Positions 16,431-24,675 of a stretch of 24,675 bases of DNA are shown one piece after another. How positions within the stretch are numbered: the stretch's first letter is position 1; each line of letters begins with the position of its first letter. The notes beneath the pieces are model-generated. The model made no database searches and was not told the DNA's origin. It was given only the letters and a program-made list of their open reading frames with translations. The translations under genes were made by a program, and so were the position numbers. Source of the DNA: Sphingopyxis sp. (GTDB lineage Bacteria > Pseudomonadota > Alphaproteobacteria > Sphingomonadales > Sphingomonadaceae); assembly GCF_016704835.1 (NCBI RefSeq), contig NZ_JADIZJ010000008.1, forward strand, positions 1 to 24,675, read 5' to 3'.

Positions 16431-18497
16431 ATGCGACCCGAAATCCTCAATCCGCTCTTTGCCGCACTCACCGACCTCAAAGGTGTCGGGCCGCAGCTTG
16501 CCAAGCCGCTGGCGCGGCTCGGGCTGGAGCGCGTCGTCGATGTGCTGTTCCACCTGCCGACCGGGCTCGTCCAGCGCCATCCGGTCGATCGCCTCGACGA
16601 TGCGCAGCCGGGGCAGCAAATCATCATCACGCTCACCGCGCAGGACTACCGCTCGGGCCGCAGCCCGCGCGCGCCGTTCGGGGTCGATGCGTTCGATGGC
16701 GCGGGCGATCATGTCCGGCTCGTCTATTTCGGGCGAACGTCGGGGCTGGCGAAAAAGCTGTTCCCGCTCGGCGAAGCGCGGCAGGTGTCGGGCCGCCTCG
16801 ACAGCTATGGCGAGATGCGGCAGATCGTCCATCCCGACCATGTCAGCGAACCGGGGAGCGCCGAGGCGATTGCGACGAGCGAGGCGGTCTATCCCTTGAC
16901 CGAAGGGCTGACCAATGCGCGGCTGTCACAGCTGGTCGAGATCGCGCTCGAACGGCGGCCCGAACTCGCCGAATGGATCGACGGGCCGCTGCTCACCAGC
17001 CGCGGCTGGCCCGAATGGCGCGAGGCGTTGGCGCGCGCGCATGCCAGCCCGCATGACAACGCCGCGCACGACCGGCTCGCCTATGACGAGATTTTCGCCA
17101 GCCAGGTCGCGTTGATGCTGATCCGTGAGGGACTGCGCAAGCGCAAGGGGCGCGCGGTCGTCGGCGACGGGCGGCTGATCGGCGCGCTACAGCTGCCGTT
17201 CGGGCTCACGGGCGCGCAGGAGCGGGTGGGCGACGAAATTGCTGCCGACATGGGCCGTGAAACCCCAATGCTGCGGATGCTGCAGGGCGATGTCGGCTCG
17301 GGCAAGACATTGGTCGCGCTGCGCGCGATGCTGGCGGCGGTCGAGGCGGGAACGCAAGCGGCGCTGCTCGCGCCGACCGAGATTTTGGCGCGCCAGCATT
17401 TCGCGACCTTGCAGGCGATGCTCGCGGGGCTGCCGGTCAACATCGCGATTCTGACCGGACGCGACAAGGGCCGGGTGCGCGAATCGACGCTGATGGGGCT
17501 GGCCGACGGCAGCATCGACATTCTCGTCGGCACCCATGCGATTTTCAGGATGCGGTGGCATATCGCGATCTGGCGCTGGGTGGTCGTCGACGAGCAGCAT
17601 CGGTTCGGTGTCGCGCAGCGGCTGATGCTCACTCAGAAAGCTGCACGCCCGCCGCATTTGCTGGTGATGACCGCGACCCCGATCCCGCGCACGCTGCAAC
17701 TCGCCAATCATGGCGAGATGGATGTGTCGCGGATCGACGAAATGCCGCCGGGGCGCACTCCGGTCGACACCCGCGTCGTCTCGGTCGACCGGCTCGACGA
17801 AGTGGTCGGCGGATTGGAGCGTCACTTGGCCACCGGGGCGCAGGCGTACTGGGTCTGCCCTTTGGTCGCCGAGAGCGAGATGAGCGAGCTCGCCGCCGCC
17901 GAGGAGCGCGCGGCGCTGCTGCGCGAGCGGTTGGGCGCCGACCGCGTCGGGCTGGTTCATGGCCGGATGAAGGGGCCGGACAAGGATGACGTCATGGCGC
18001 GGTTTCAGGCCGGGGAAATCGGGGCGCTGGTCGCGACAACGGTGATCGAGGTCGGGGTCGATGTCCCCGCCGCCAGCCTGATGATCGTCGAACATGCCGA
18101 TCGCTTCGGTCTGGCGCAGCTGCACCAGCTGCGCGGGCGCGTCGGGCGCGGCGCGGCGAAATCGGTGTGCTTGCTGCTGCGCTCGCAAAACCTGTCCGAA
18201 ACCGCGCGCGATCGATTGGCGCTGATGCGCGAGACGAACGACGGGTTCGTGATCGCCGAAAAGGATCTGGAGCTGCGCGGAGGTGGCGAACTGCTCGGGC
18301 TCAAGCAGTCGGGCGACGCCGATTATGGGCTGGCGAGTGCCGAACAGCTCGTGCGATTGTTACCGGTCGCGCACGACGATGCGCGGCTGTTTGTCGAACG
18401 CGACGGGGGCATGGACGGCGCTCGCGGCGAGGCGGTGCGGCACTGCCTGTATCTGTTCGAACGCGATGCGGCGGTGCCGCTGCTCAGAAGTGGTTAG
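16431..18497 (+). CDS. recG: ATP-dependent DNA helicase RecG
   Basis: 688-residue branch-migrating helicase that processes stalled forks and Holliday junctions. N-terminal wedge domain (about 1-200) with LTDLKGVGPQLAKPLARLGL; then SF2 motor with GDVGSGKT (286-293), DEQHRFGVAQR (near 386), TATPIPRTLQL, VATTVIEVGVDVP and QLRGRVGRG; C-terminal ELRGGGELLG typical of RecG. Between HAIF and VVVDEQH, a lost T in the run near 17542-17545 and an extra G near 17578-17583 scramble about 12 residues; the shifted frame reads AYRDLAL as expected, so this is likely sequence error. The start ATG at 16431 follows the hairpin repeat. The 3' end overlaps the convergent PilZ gene by four bases. Confidence 0.97.
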   Translation: MRPEILNPLFAALTDLKGVGPQLAKPLARLGLERVVDVLFHLPTGLVQRHPVDRLDDAQPGQQIIITLTAQDYRSGRSPRAPFGVDAFDGAGDHVRLVYFGRTSGLAKKLFPLGEARQVSGRLDSYGEMRQIVHPDHVSEPGSAEAIATSEAVYPLTEGLTNARLSQLVEIALERRPELAEWIDGPLLTSRGWPEWREALARAHASPHDNAAHDRLAYDEIFASQVALMLIREGLRKRKGRAVVGDGRLIGALQLPFGLTGAQERVGDEIAADMGRETPMLRMLQGDVGSGKTLVALRAMLAAVEAGTQAALLAPTEILARQHFATLQAMLAGLPVNIAILTGRDKGRVRESTLMGLADGSIDILVGTHAIFRMRWHIAIWRWVVVDEQHRFGVAQRLMLTQKAARPPHLLVMTATPIPRTLQLANHGEMDVSRIDEMPPGRTPVDTRVVSVDRLDEVVGGLERHLATGAQAYWVCPLVAESEMSELAAAEERAALLRERLGADRVGLVHGRMKGPDKDDVMARFQAGEIGALVATTVIEVGVDVPAASLMIVEHADRFGLAQLHQLRGRVGRGAAKSVCLLLRSQNLSETARDRLALMRETNDGFVIAEKDLELRGGGELLGLKQSGDADYGLASAEQLVRLLPVAHDDARLFVERDGGMDGARGEAVRHCLYLFERDAAVPLLRSG

Positions 18498-18862
18498 TTG
18501 ACGTCCGCCCGCGCGCCCATGGCGCGGATCATCGGTAGATAATCTTCGACCGCGATCGACTTGTCGAACTGCACGCCGGTCTTGCCGCCCAGCGACCACA
18601 CGACCTTTGCCGCGGTGCGACCGATGATCGGCATGCGGAACACGACGAGGTCACCGATCTCAAGCCCGCGCTCGAAGCGCATTAGCATACCGTCGGCGCT
18701 GATGTTGACGCATGTGCACATTTCCTGCCGTCCGTCGGGCATGACGAAGGGCAAGCGAACATAGACGTCGCTACGCGGAGCAATTCGCTGGTCGAGCCCG
18801 ACATAATGGGCCTTGCTGATGTCGATCTTGCGCATTTTTGTGGACCTTGTTGGTTTGGGCAT
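18494..18862 (-). CDS. PilZ domain protein
   Basis: 122-residue single-domain protein. The c-di-GMP binding motifs are visible: R-x3-R as QRIAPRSD, and N-x-S-x2-G as NISADGM, followed by strands ending in GVQFDKS. Single PilZ proteins act as c-di-GMP receptors controlling motility, cell-surface or cell-cycle functions; the target cannot be told. Two starts are possible: ATG at 18862, or ATG at 18835, which has AAGG eight bases upstream and would give 113 residues. The stop lies inside the end of recG, leaving no room for a separate terminator between the convergent genes. It sits 47 bases downstream of tyrS in the same direction and may be co-transcribed with it. Confidence 0.9.
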   Translation of the reverse strand: MPKPTRSTKMRKIDISKAHYVGLDQRIAPRSDVYVRLPFVMPDGRQEMCTCVNISADGMLMRFERGLEIGDLVVFRMPIIGRTAAKVVWSLGGKTGVQFDKSIAVEDYLPMIRAMGARADVN

Positions 18863-18909
18863 AAGGATCCGCTCGATTGCTGAAGATTGGGTAAACGCGT
18901 TTCTGCGCC

Positions 18910-20135
18910 TTACCGCGTCACAAGGCCATGTTTTTTCGCGCCCAGGCTCAATGGCACCGGATCGGCATCCGGCTGAATCCGATGATGCGGGTCGCGAATG
19001 ACGACGCCGTTCACCTTGACTGCGCCCTCGTCGAGCTTGCGTCGCGCCTCCTTGTTCGACGCGGCAAAGCCCAGTTCGCGCAGCGCGTCGACGACGCTGA
19101 TCCCTTCCGGGGGCGCGGCGGCCTGCGGCAGATCGCCACCAATCTGTCCCTTTTCAAAGGTTTGCGCGGCGGTGTCCGACGCGGTGCGCGCGGCGTCCTC
19201 GCCGCGGCACATTGCGGTGGCTTCGTTCGCCAGCATCTTCTTTGCCTCGTTGATCTCGGCGCCATCGAGTTTCTCGAGCCGCGCGATCTCATCGAGCGGC
19301 AGATCGGTGAATAACTTCAAAAAGCGGCCGACGTCGCGGTCGTCGCAATTGCGCCAGAACTGCCAGTACTCAAAATGGGACAGTTGATCTTGATTAAGCC
19401 ACCACGCCAGCGGCGGTTTTGCCCATCTTGGCGCCCGCCGCGGTGGTCAGCAGCGGGTGGTCAGGCCATAGAGGTCGGCGCCGTCCATGCGGCGGCCCAG
19501 TTCCATGCCGTTGACGATATTGCCCCACTGGTCCGACCCGCCCATCTGAGCCGCACCCCCATGTCTTTCGACAGATGGCGGAAATCATAGCCCCTGCAGG
19601 ATCATGTAGCTTGAATTCGAGGAAGGTCATCGGCTGTTCGGCGTTCGAGCCGCAGCTTCACCGAATCAAAGGTCATCATGCGGTTGATCGTGAAATGGGT
19701 GCCGACTTCCTGCAGCAATTCGATGTAACCAAGCTGCCCCCAGCCAATCCCGGATTATTGACCATCACCGCGTCGGTCGGCCGGTCGCCAAAGGTCAGGA
19801 ATTGCTCAAAGATGCCGAAAATCGACGCGATGTTCGCGGCGATCGTCCTGGTCGGACAGCATCTTGCGGCTTTCGTCGCGCCCGGTCGGGTCGCCGATCC
19901 GCGTCGTCCCCGCCGCCCATCAGCACGATCGGCTGGTGCCCTGGCCTGCAGGCGCCGCAGCATCATGATCTGGACCAGGCTGCCAACGTGCAGGCTGGGC
20001 GTGGCTGCGTCGAACCGATATATCCGGGGACGACCTGTTTGGCGGCAAGTGCATCGAGCCTTCCGCGTCAGTCATCTGGTGGATATAGCCCCGTTGATCA
20101 AGGACGCGCAGCAGGTCGGATTGATGGTTCGTCAT
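18910..20135 (-). CDS. tyrS: Tyrosyl-tRNA synthetase, frameshifted in this sequence
   Basis: Class I synthetase charging tRNA-Tyr. The full extent fits about 408 residues, normal for the bacterial enzyme. Start ATG at 20135 (MTNHQSDLLRVLDQRGYIHQ); the HIGH-type motif reads HVGS at 19979-19990; MMLRRLQARAPAD and IASIFGIFEQFLTFGDRPTD follow; KMSKS is present as KMGKT at 19415-19429; the S4 RNA-binding domain at the C-terminus is GFAASNKEARRKLDEGAVKV. From about 19325 to 20100 the frame changes at least six times (for example near 19395, 19550, 19600, 19750, 19900 and 20060). As the gene is normally essential and every motif is preserved, these are best explained as errors in the sequence. The C-terminal 136 residues are unbroken. 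Confidence 0.92.
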
Positions 20136-20153
20136 AGCGGGCGGGCGCTTAGC

Positions 20154-20721
20154 ATGGGGTTGGAGTTTTGGATAGCATTCGCAAAGCGCTGGTCTGCCAC
20201 CCCGACACCCCGGCCCGAACCGTCCGGTCGGTCGCGGTTGAGGTCACGCTGTCGTTCGATGACGGCTTTGCGCTGCGCTATTTCGTCGAGGGCCCGGTGG
20301 GCGATATCGTGCTGCCGGCGACGGCCAGCTCGTCATCGCCGACAGCGCGACCGACGGATTGTGGCAAGGCACCTGTTTCGAGGCGTTCCTGACCGAAGAG
20401 GGCACCCGGACTACACCGAATTAGCTATGCCCCCGACGGCCGCTGGGCCTGTTACCAGTTCGACGATTACCGCTCGCTGCTGCGCCCCGACGAGCTCGCG
20501 CCGTGGGAGATGGTCGCCGAGCGCAGCGATACGCAATATGCGCTGCGCGTCGAGCCGGGAATATTTCCCGACACCGGGTCGAAGCTCGCGCTCTGCGCGG
20601 TCATTGAAGAACTCGATGGCACCAAAAGCTATTGGGCGCTCGCGCACCCGCCCGGCAAACCCGGATTTTCCATCATCCCGATTGCTTTGCGCTCACGCTT
20701 GCGGCACCGGGCGCGGCATGA
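20154..20721 (+). CDS. DOMON-like domain protein, frameshifted
   Basis: A product of about 188 residues pieced from several frames: SIRKALVCHPDTPARTVRSV and FDDGFALRYFVEGPVGDI, then GLWQGTCFEAFL, PDYTEL, YAPDGRWACYQFDDYRSLL, then RSDTQYALRVEPGIFPDTGS and ELDGTKSYWALAHPPGKP, and an end matching FALTLAAPGAA. This matches the DOMON-like beta-sandwich proteins of sphingomonads, of unknown ligand. No signal peptide is seen. The ATG at 20154 is in frame with the body only if one T is missing from the run at 20166-20169; otherwise a TTG at 20168 starts the open frame. Divergent from tyrS with an 18-base gap. The stop overlaps the NamZ start (ATGA), so the two form an operon. Confidence 0.7.
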
Positions 20722-21925
20722 CGATGACATTCGGAATCGACCGCCTGCTCGCCGATCCCAGCGCTGCGCGCGCTGGCTGGCCAGCGCGTCGCTGCTCGCG
20801 CATCCCGCCTCGGTCGCCGCCGACCTGACCCAGCCAGCCTCGACGCGCGCGTCGTGGCAGGAGTAAATGTCACCGCGGTGTTCGGACCGCAGCAGGGCGT
20901 AGGTTGGCGGCGACCTGCAGGACAACATGATGGAGGTCGCCCGACTTCACCGACCCGGTGCATGGCGTTCCGTGTTTCAGCCTCTATGGCGAAGTGCGCC
21001 GCCCTACCGGCCAGTCGATGCACACCTTTGACGTCGTGCTGATCGACCTCCAGGATCTCGGTTGCCGCATCTACACTTATGTCACAACCCTGCTTTACAT
21101 GCTTGAAGCCGCGGCGAATACGGCAAGGCGGGTGGGTGCTCGACCGCCCAAAACCCCTGCAGGGCGACCCGTCAGCGAGGACGCTTGCCCGTCCCGGCTG
21201 GGAGAGTTTTTGTCGGTGCGGCGCTGATGGTGATGCGCCAAGGGCTGACGATGGGCGAAATGGGGAGCTGGTTCATTCGCCACTTCGATCTCGACGTCGA
21301 TTACCGCGTGATCGAAATGGAAGGGTGGCGCCCCGCCGTCGGCCCAGATCATGGCTGGCCCAGCGATCGCGTGGATCAACCCAGCCCCAATGCCGCGAAC
21401 GTCAACATGGCGCGCGCCTATGCCGGCACCGTGATGGTCGAGGGCGCCACGGCTGCGAAGGCCGCGGCACGACCCGCCCGCTCGATTTCGGCGCCCCCGA
21501 CATCGACGCCAAGGCGGGGTTCGCCGAGCTGCACCGCCTTGCGCCGCCGTGGCTGGCAGGGTGCAAGCTGCGCGCTATCTGGGTCCAGCCGACCTCTCAC
21601 AAACACGCCGGCCACCTCAACACGGCGTCCGCTATCCATGCCGAGGGCCGTGGTGCTGACGATGCGTCGTTCCAGCCGTGGCGGGTGCAGGCGCTGGGGT
21701 TCAAGGCGATCCGGTCACTCTATCCGGCTTACCCGATCTGGCGCGGTAAGGACTTCAAATATGAATACACCGACGATGTGCTGGCGATAGACGTAATCAA
21801 CGGCGGTCCGGGCCTGCGCGAGTGGGTGGATGATGCAGCCGCGGCGGCGGGTGATCTCGATGCAATGGCGAGGCCCCGGTGAGGCAGCATGGCGCGATGA
21901 AATTGCGGACGTCCTGATTTACTGA
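20718..21925 (+). CDS. Exo-beta-N-acetylmuramidase NamZ family (DUF1343), frameshifted
   Basis: DUF1343 proteins of the NamZ type release terminal MurNAc from peptidoglycan fragments. The reconstructed product of about 400 residues shows TFGIDRLLAD, LAHPASV, AGVNVTAVFGPQQGVG, FSLYGEVRRPTGQSMHTFDV and VLIDLQDLGCRIYTYVTTLL, VLDRP, MRQGLTMGEMGSWFIRHFDL, NPSPNAANVNMARAYAGTVM, EGRGTTRPL, HKHAG, and ALGFKAIRSLYPAYPIW, all typical of the family. Frame changes occur roughly every 100-150 bases (near 20765, 20830, 20895, 20935, 21115, 21190, 21460, 21590 and 21880), so the annotated frame must be corrected before use. No clear export signal is visible at the start. It follows the DOMON-like gene by overlap and precedes the M24 gene by 19 bases. 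Confidence 0.82.
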
Positions 21926-21944
21926 ACGTGGAAGGCGGAAGACG

Positions 21945-23205
21945 ATGCAGCGCAGGCAATTTCTTGGCACCGCGGCCCTCGGCGGGCTGGGTGCAACGCT
22001 GCCTTTGTCGGCATGGGCCGCCGACACCAGCGGACTTCCCAATCTGGCGGCCAACGCGGTTCCGATTGGCGCTGCCGAGCGCTTGGCGCGGATCGCCAGG
22101 GCGGCTCAATTGCTGCGCGCCGAGGGCATGGACGCCCTGCTGATCGAGCCTGGTTCGAGCCTGGTCTATTTTACAGGTGTCCAGTGGTGGCGCAGTGAGC
22201 GACCGACCGCAGCGGTGGCGACATGTCGCAGATTGCGGTGGTGACGCCATTTTTCGAGGGGCACCGTCGGTGCGTGGAAAGCTCCTGGGCGTCGAGGCCA
22301 GGAGGTGCTGACGTGGAACGAGGGATGACAATCCGCTCGCTGCCGTCGCGACATGGCTCGGCAAAACGCGGGCCGACCAAGGCAAGATCGGCGTCGGCGG
22401 AAACGGTGCGCTATTTCGCGGTCGACGGCTTGAAACAGGCGACAGCGGGCGCGACCGTGTCGTCAACGGCGCGCCGGTGGTGCGCGCGGGTGCTGGATGC
22501 ACAAACGGCCTGCGAAACGCTGATGCAGGCCGCGAACGATGTCACCATCGCCGCCTATCGCCATACCGCGCCGCGGACGGAGGCGGGGATGACTCCTGCG
22601 CAGATCGGCGCGACATGGTCGACGCAACGCGTGCGCTCAGGCGACAAGAGCGAATTCGAGCCGATCCCCGCTCGGCGAAGGAGTGCCTATCCGCACGGCA
22701 GCGGGCAAGCCGCAGGCAACGCCCAGAGCGGCGAGGTCGTGCTGATGGATCGCGGTGGCGCCACCATTCACGGTTATCAGTCCGACATCTCGCGCAGCTT
22801 CGCATATGGCAGTTTCAAGTCCGCGCCAGCGGCAGGTGTGGGACCAGATGCAAGGGACAGGATGTCGCCTTTGCCGCAGAGCTCGGCTTAAATCCCCGCG
22901 GGGTAAGATCGATGACGCGGTGCGCGCTTATTGAGGAAGGCCTCGTTGGGGGTCCGGGCAGTAAACCCCGGCACCTTCGCACCGCACCGGCCACGGCGTC
23001 GGCCTGGATGGGCACGAGCCCTGCCAATCTGGTGCGCGGCGAAACGACGAGACTGGCGCTGGGCATGTGCTTTTTCGAACGAGCCCGGGCCCAGCTGATA
23101 TTCCGCGAGTTCGGGATCCAGTTTGATGATTGTCGGATATGACCGACAGCGCCCGAAATGGTTCAGGCCGATCCGCCGCCGTCGATCGACCAGCCGTTTG
23201 TCTAA
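21945..23205 (+). CDS. Tat-exported M24 family metallopeptidase (Xaa-Pro peptidase-like), frameshifted
   Basis: The start is ATG at 21945 behind GGAAGGCGGAAG. The N-terminus MQRRQFLGTAALGGLGATLP is a twin-arginine signal ending around SAWA, so the enzyme should be exported folded to the periplasm. Pita-bread fold motifs follow in shifting frames: EGMDALLIEPGSSLVYFTG, ANDVTIAAYRHTAPRTEAGM, HGSGQ, GEVVLMD and GYQSDISRSF (two Asp metal ligands), HRTGHGVGLDGHEP near 22978-23020 (His ligand), and MCFFE/REFG near 23068-23115 (Glu ligand region). The family removes residues from peptides with proline in second position or is an aminopeptidase; substrate unknown. Frames change many times between 22180 and 23150. 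The end near QPFV and stop 23203-23205 fits the family's usual length of about 420 residues. Confidence 0.8.
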
Positions 23206-23244
23206 GTTTCTCCGTTGCTGGAAGGGGAGAGGACGCGACCGCGG

Positions 23245-24091
23245 CTATCGGATGATCCGGCGCTTGCGGCCGCTGAGCAAAGTCTCACCAGCATTGAACC
23301 GTAGATGATCATCAGCAGATACCAGCCGCCGAGCTTCTCGACCCCCACCCATGGTGCCAGCTGATCCTGACCTCGGATGAGTCCACGCGCGCGCAAACGT
23401 CCTGACACTCGGCGAACCAGATGAACAGCGCGACGCCCCAGCCGACGAGCAACGGCATCGGGCGATGGATATGGAGCGGGCGGAACCACACCCTGACAGC
23501 GCCTAGAACAGCAGCGCGGTCACCGCAAACAGCAACCAGCGCGGATGTCGTAACAGCCAATGATGCGCGAAGAAATTGACACAGATCGCGGCGAGCAAGA
23601 GCGTCACTGGCCCATACCGGCGGGTAACCCGTGTGGCGGAAACCGAAGATCCGCCAGACGCGCGGATATAGTCGCTAACCGCCGCGGCATACATGAAGCC
23701 CGAGAATAGCGGCACCGCGCCAATGTGGAGGAGGCTTCGCCTGATATTGCCACGATCCCGCGGCGGTCTTGAACAATTCCATCACCGCGCCGACGAGCGT
23801 GTGTGAAAGATCAGATGACGAGCGCTTCCTTCGGCGTTTGCCGGAAGGCGAGCATGCCGAGCTGACCAGCACCGCGCCGATCGTGATCGCGCTGCCAGCG
23901 ATGGAGCAGGGCATCCGCGTGATGTGAACAGTTGTAAACGGCGGGCCGCGGAAGCAGAACCAGGTGCCGATAGCAGCAGGTGAGCATCAGGCCGCCGGAA
24001 CAGGCACGCCTAACCTTGTTCTGAACCGGAAGACGAGAAATTGAGGAACCAGCCGCGGTCCAGGCTCGACGGCTAACGCCTCGAGCCGCAT
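23245..24091 (-). CDS. DUF817 family integral membrane protein, frameshifted
   Basis: Pieces in order on the minus strand: SGGLMLT, AITIGAVLVSS, RQTPKEALVI, HTLVGAVMELFKTAAGSWQY, HIGAVPLFSGFMYAA, VNFFAHHWL, RWLLFAVTALLF, RPLHIHRPMPLLVGWGVALF and IWFAE, and LAPWVGVEKLGGWYLLMII. These are the conserved blocks of DUF817, a family of about 270 residues with eight or so membrane spans and no known function. The likely start is an ATG at 24091 (MRLEALAVEP) and the likely stop is at 23245, both uncertain because the frame breaks every 50-100 bases. Convergent with the M24 gene. The upstream neighbour in the same direction is the Amj-like gene. Confidence 0.68.
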
Positions 24092-24109
24092 TCGGACGGC
24101 GGAAGCGCG

Positions 24110-24675
24110 ACTGTGAGCCGCTGCGGTGCGTCAGATAGACGGTGACCCAGGTGATTAGCAGCGCTGCGGGAAGCAGCAGCGCTTGCGCCAGGATCGCCAG
24201 CGAGGCGGCCCAGCGAGATGAAGATGACCGCGCGGGCGGAACTCCGCCCATCGACCTTTCCTCGACCGCGTCGTCAGTCATCACCGACAGTTGTGGTCTA
24301 TAAAGGCGAAGAGCAGGATCGTCGCAAAGCCGCTGATCAGCGCCGACAGCTGCGACGCGGTGACGCGGAATTCAGGCGCCAGATAAATTCGCGCGTAGAG
24401 CGAGTTACTTGACGCCCACGGCGAGCAGCGACTGTGCGAGACAGTTGGCGATCAGTACACCCCAGCTGATCCCTTGGCATCTTCCAGCCCTGAGGTGCGC
24501 GAGGCTGGGGACAACAGCGATCGGCGCGCAGTCCGCTCGGGCTTATCGCCTTGCCACCAGTTTGGCGGTCGAACGAATGGGTCTGATACCAGCCGATTGG
24601 TGGCGGTAAACATGCGCTGTCCGGTGGGGACGAGGAGGATACCGATCAGCGTTGCGACGCTTGCCGCAGCGAGCA
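24110..24675 (-). CDS. Probable Amj/DUF2837 lipid II flippase family protein, partial and frameshifted
   Basis: The N-terminus is beyond the right edge. Segments seen: AAASVATLIGILLVPTGQRM followed by FTATNRLVS, IANCLAQSLLAVGVKSN, LYARIYLAPEFRVTASQLSA and LISGFATILLFAFID, SVMTDDAVEE, and ILAQALLLPAALLITWVTVY. The order, the FIDPQLSVMTDD-like block and the late LAQALLLPAA block agree with my recollection of the Amj family, membrane proteins that flip lipid II across the membrane as an alternative to MurJ. Frame changes lie near 24180-24230, 24290, 24410 and 24470. The exact end is unclear; it lies close to or overlaps the DUF817 start. The assignment is from memory of the family, not from alignment; another polytopic membrane family is possible. 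Confidence 0.5.

Noticed and set aside
1..24675. CRISPR array, insertion sequence or second RNA gene
   Set aside because: No regularly spaced direct repeats, no transposase motif and no other tRNA or rRNA signature seen on either strand.

Overview
The window looks like chromosomal DNA of a high-GC alphaproteobacterium, most probably a sphingomonad (Sphingopyxis-like). This rests on the recG | sdhE-mfd arrangement, the style of the encoded proteins and the gene neighbourhood. No marker gene allows a firm genus call.

Positions 1 to about 9190 are an integrative element inserted at the 3' end of a tRNA-Asn(GUU) gene. Read away from the tRNA on the minus strand it carries: a P4-type tyrosine integrase; a 53-residue protein too short for routine gene calling; a roughly 143-residue sphingomonad-type hypothetical visible only after undoing frameshifts; a small AlpA/excisionase-like DNA-binding protein; a winged-helix protein whose gene holds a cluster of GGACAGT repeats; a small Cys/His protein with an HGGxSTG motif; a GGWGSGR-type protein with a TTG start; a roughly 1630-residue single-polypeptide restriction-modification enzyme of type ISP architecture (Mrr-like nuclease, SF2 helicase, N6-adenine methylase, target recognition); and, overlapping its stop codon, the start of a small lipoprotein that runs off the left edge. 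No second att copy is seen, so the element continues to the left.

Positions 9192 to about 18900 are ordinary core genome: tRNA-Asn, nadK and moaA (minus, likely one unit), a degenerate GGDEF plus EAL protein (plus), the sdhE-mfd pair (minus), a hairpin-rich intergenic repeat, recG (plus) and a PilZ protein (minus).

Positions 18910 to 24675 carry tyrS (minus), then on the plus strand a DOMON-like protein, a NamZ/DUF1343 muramidase and a Tat-exported M24 peptidase. A minus-strand pair of membrane proteins follows, DUF817 and a probable Amj/DUF2837 lipid II flippase cut by the right edge. NamZ and Amj suggest a loose cell-wall theme.

Sequence quality governs interpretation. Single-base indels, mostly in short homopolymers, break the ISP enzyme, integrase, EAL protein, the essential tyrS and everything to its right. 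Compensating pairs scramble short stretches of mfd and recG. Breaks are densest in the outer parts of the window. I read most of them as assembly errors, not gene decay, so frameshifted genes are reported over their full reconstructed extents.
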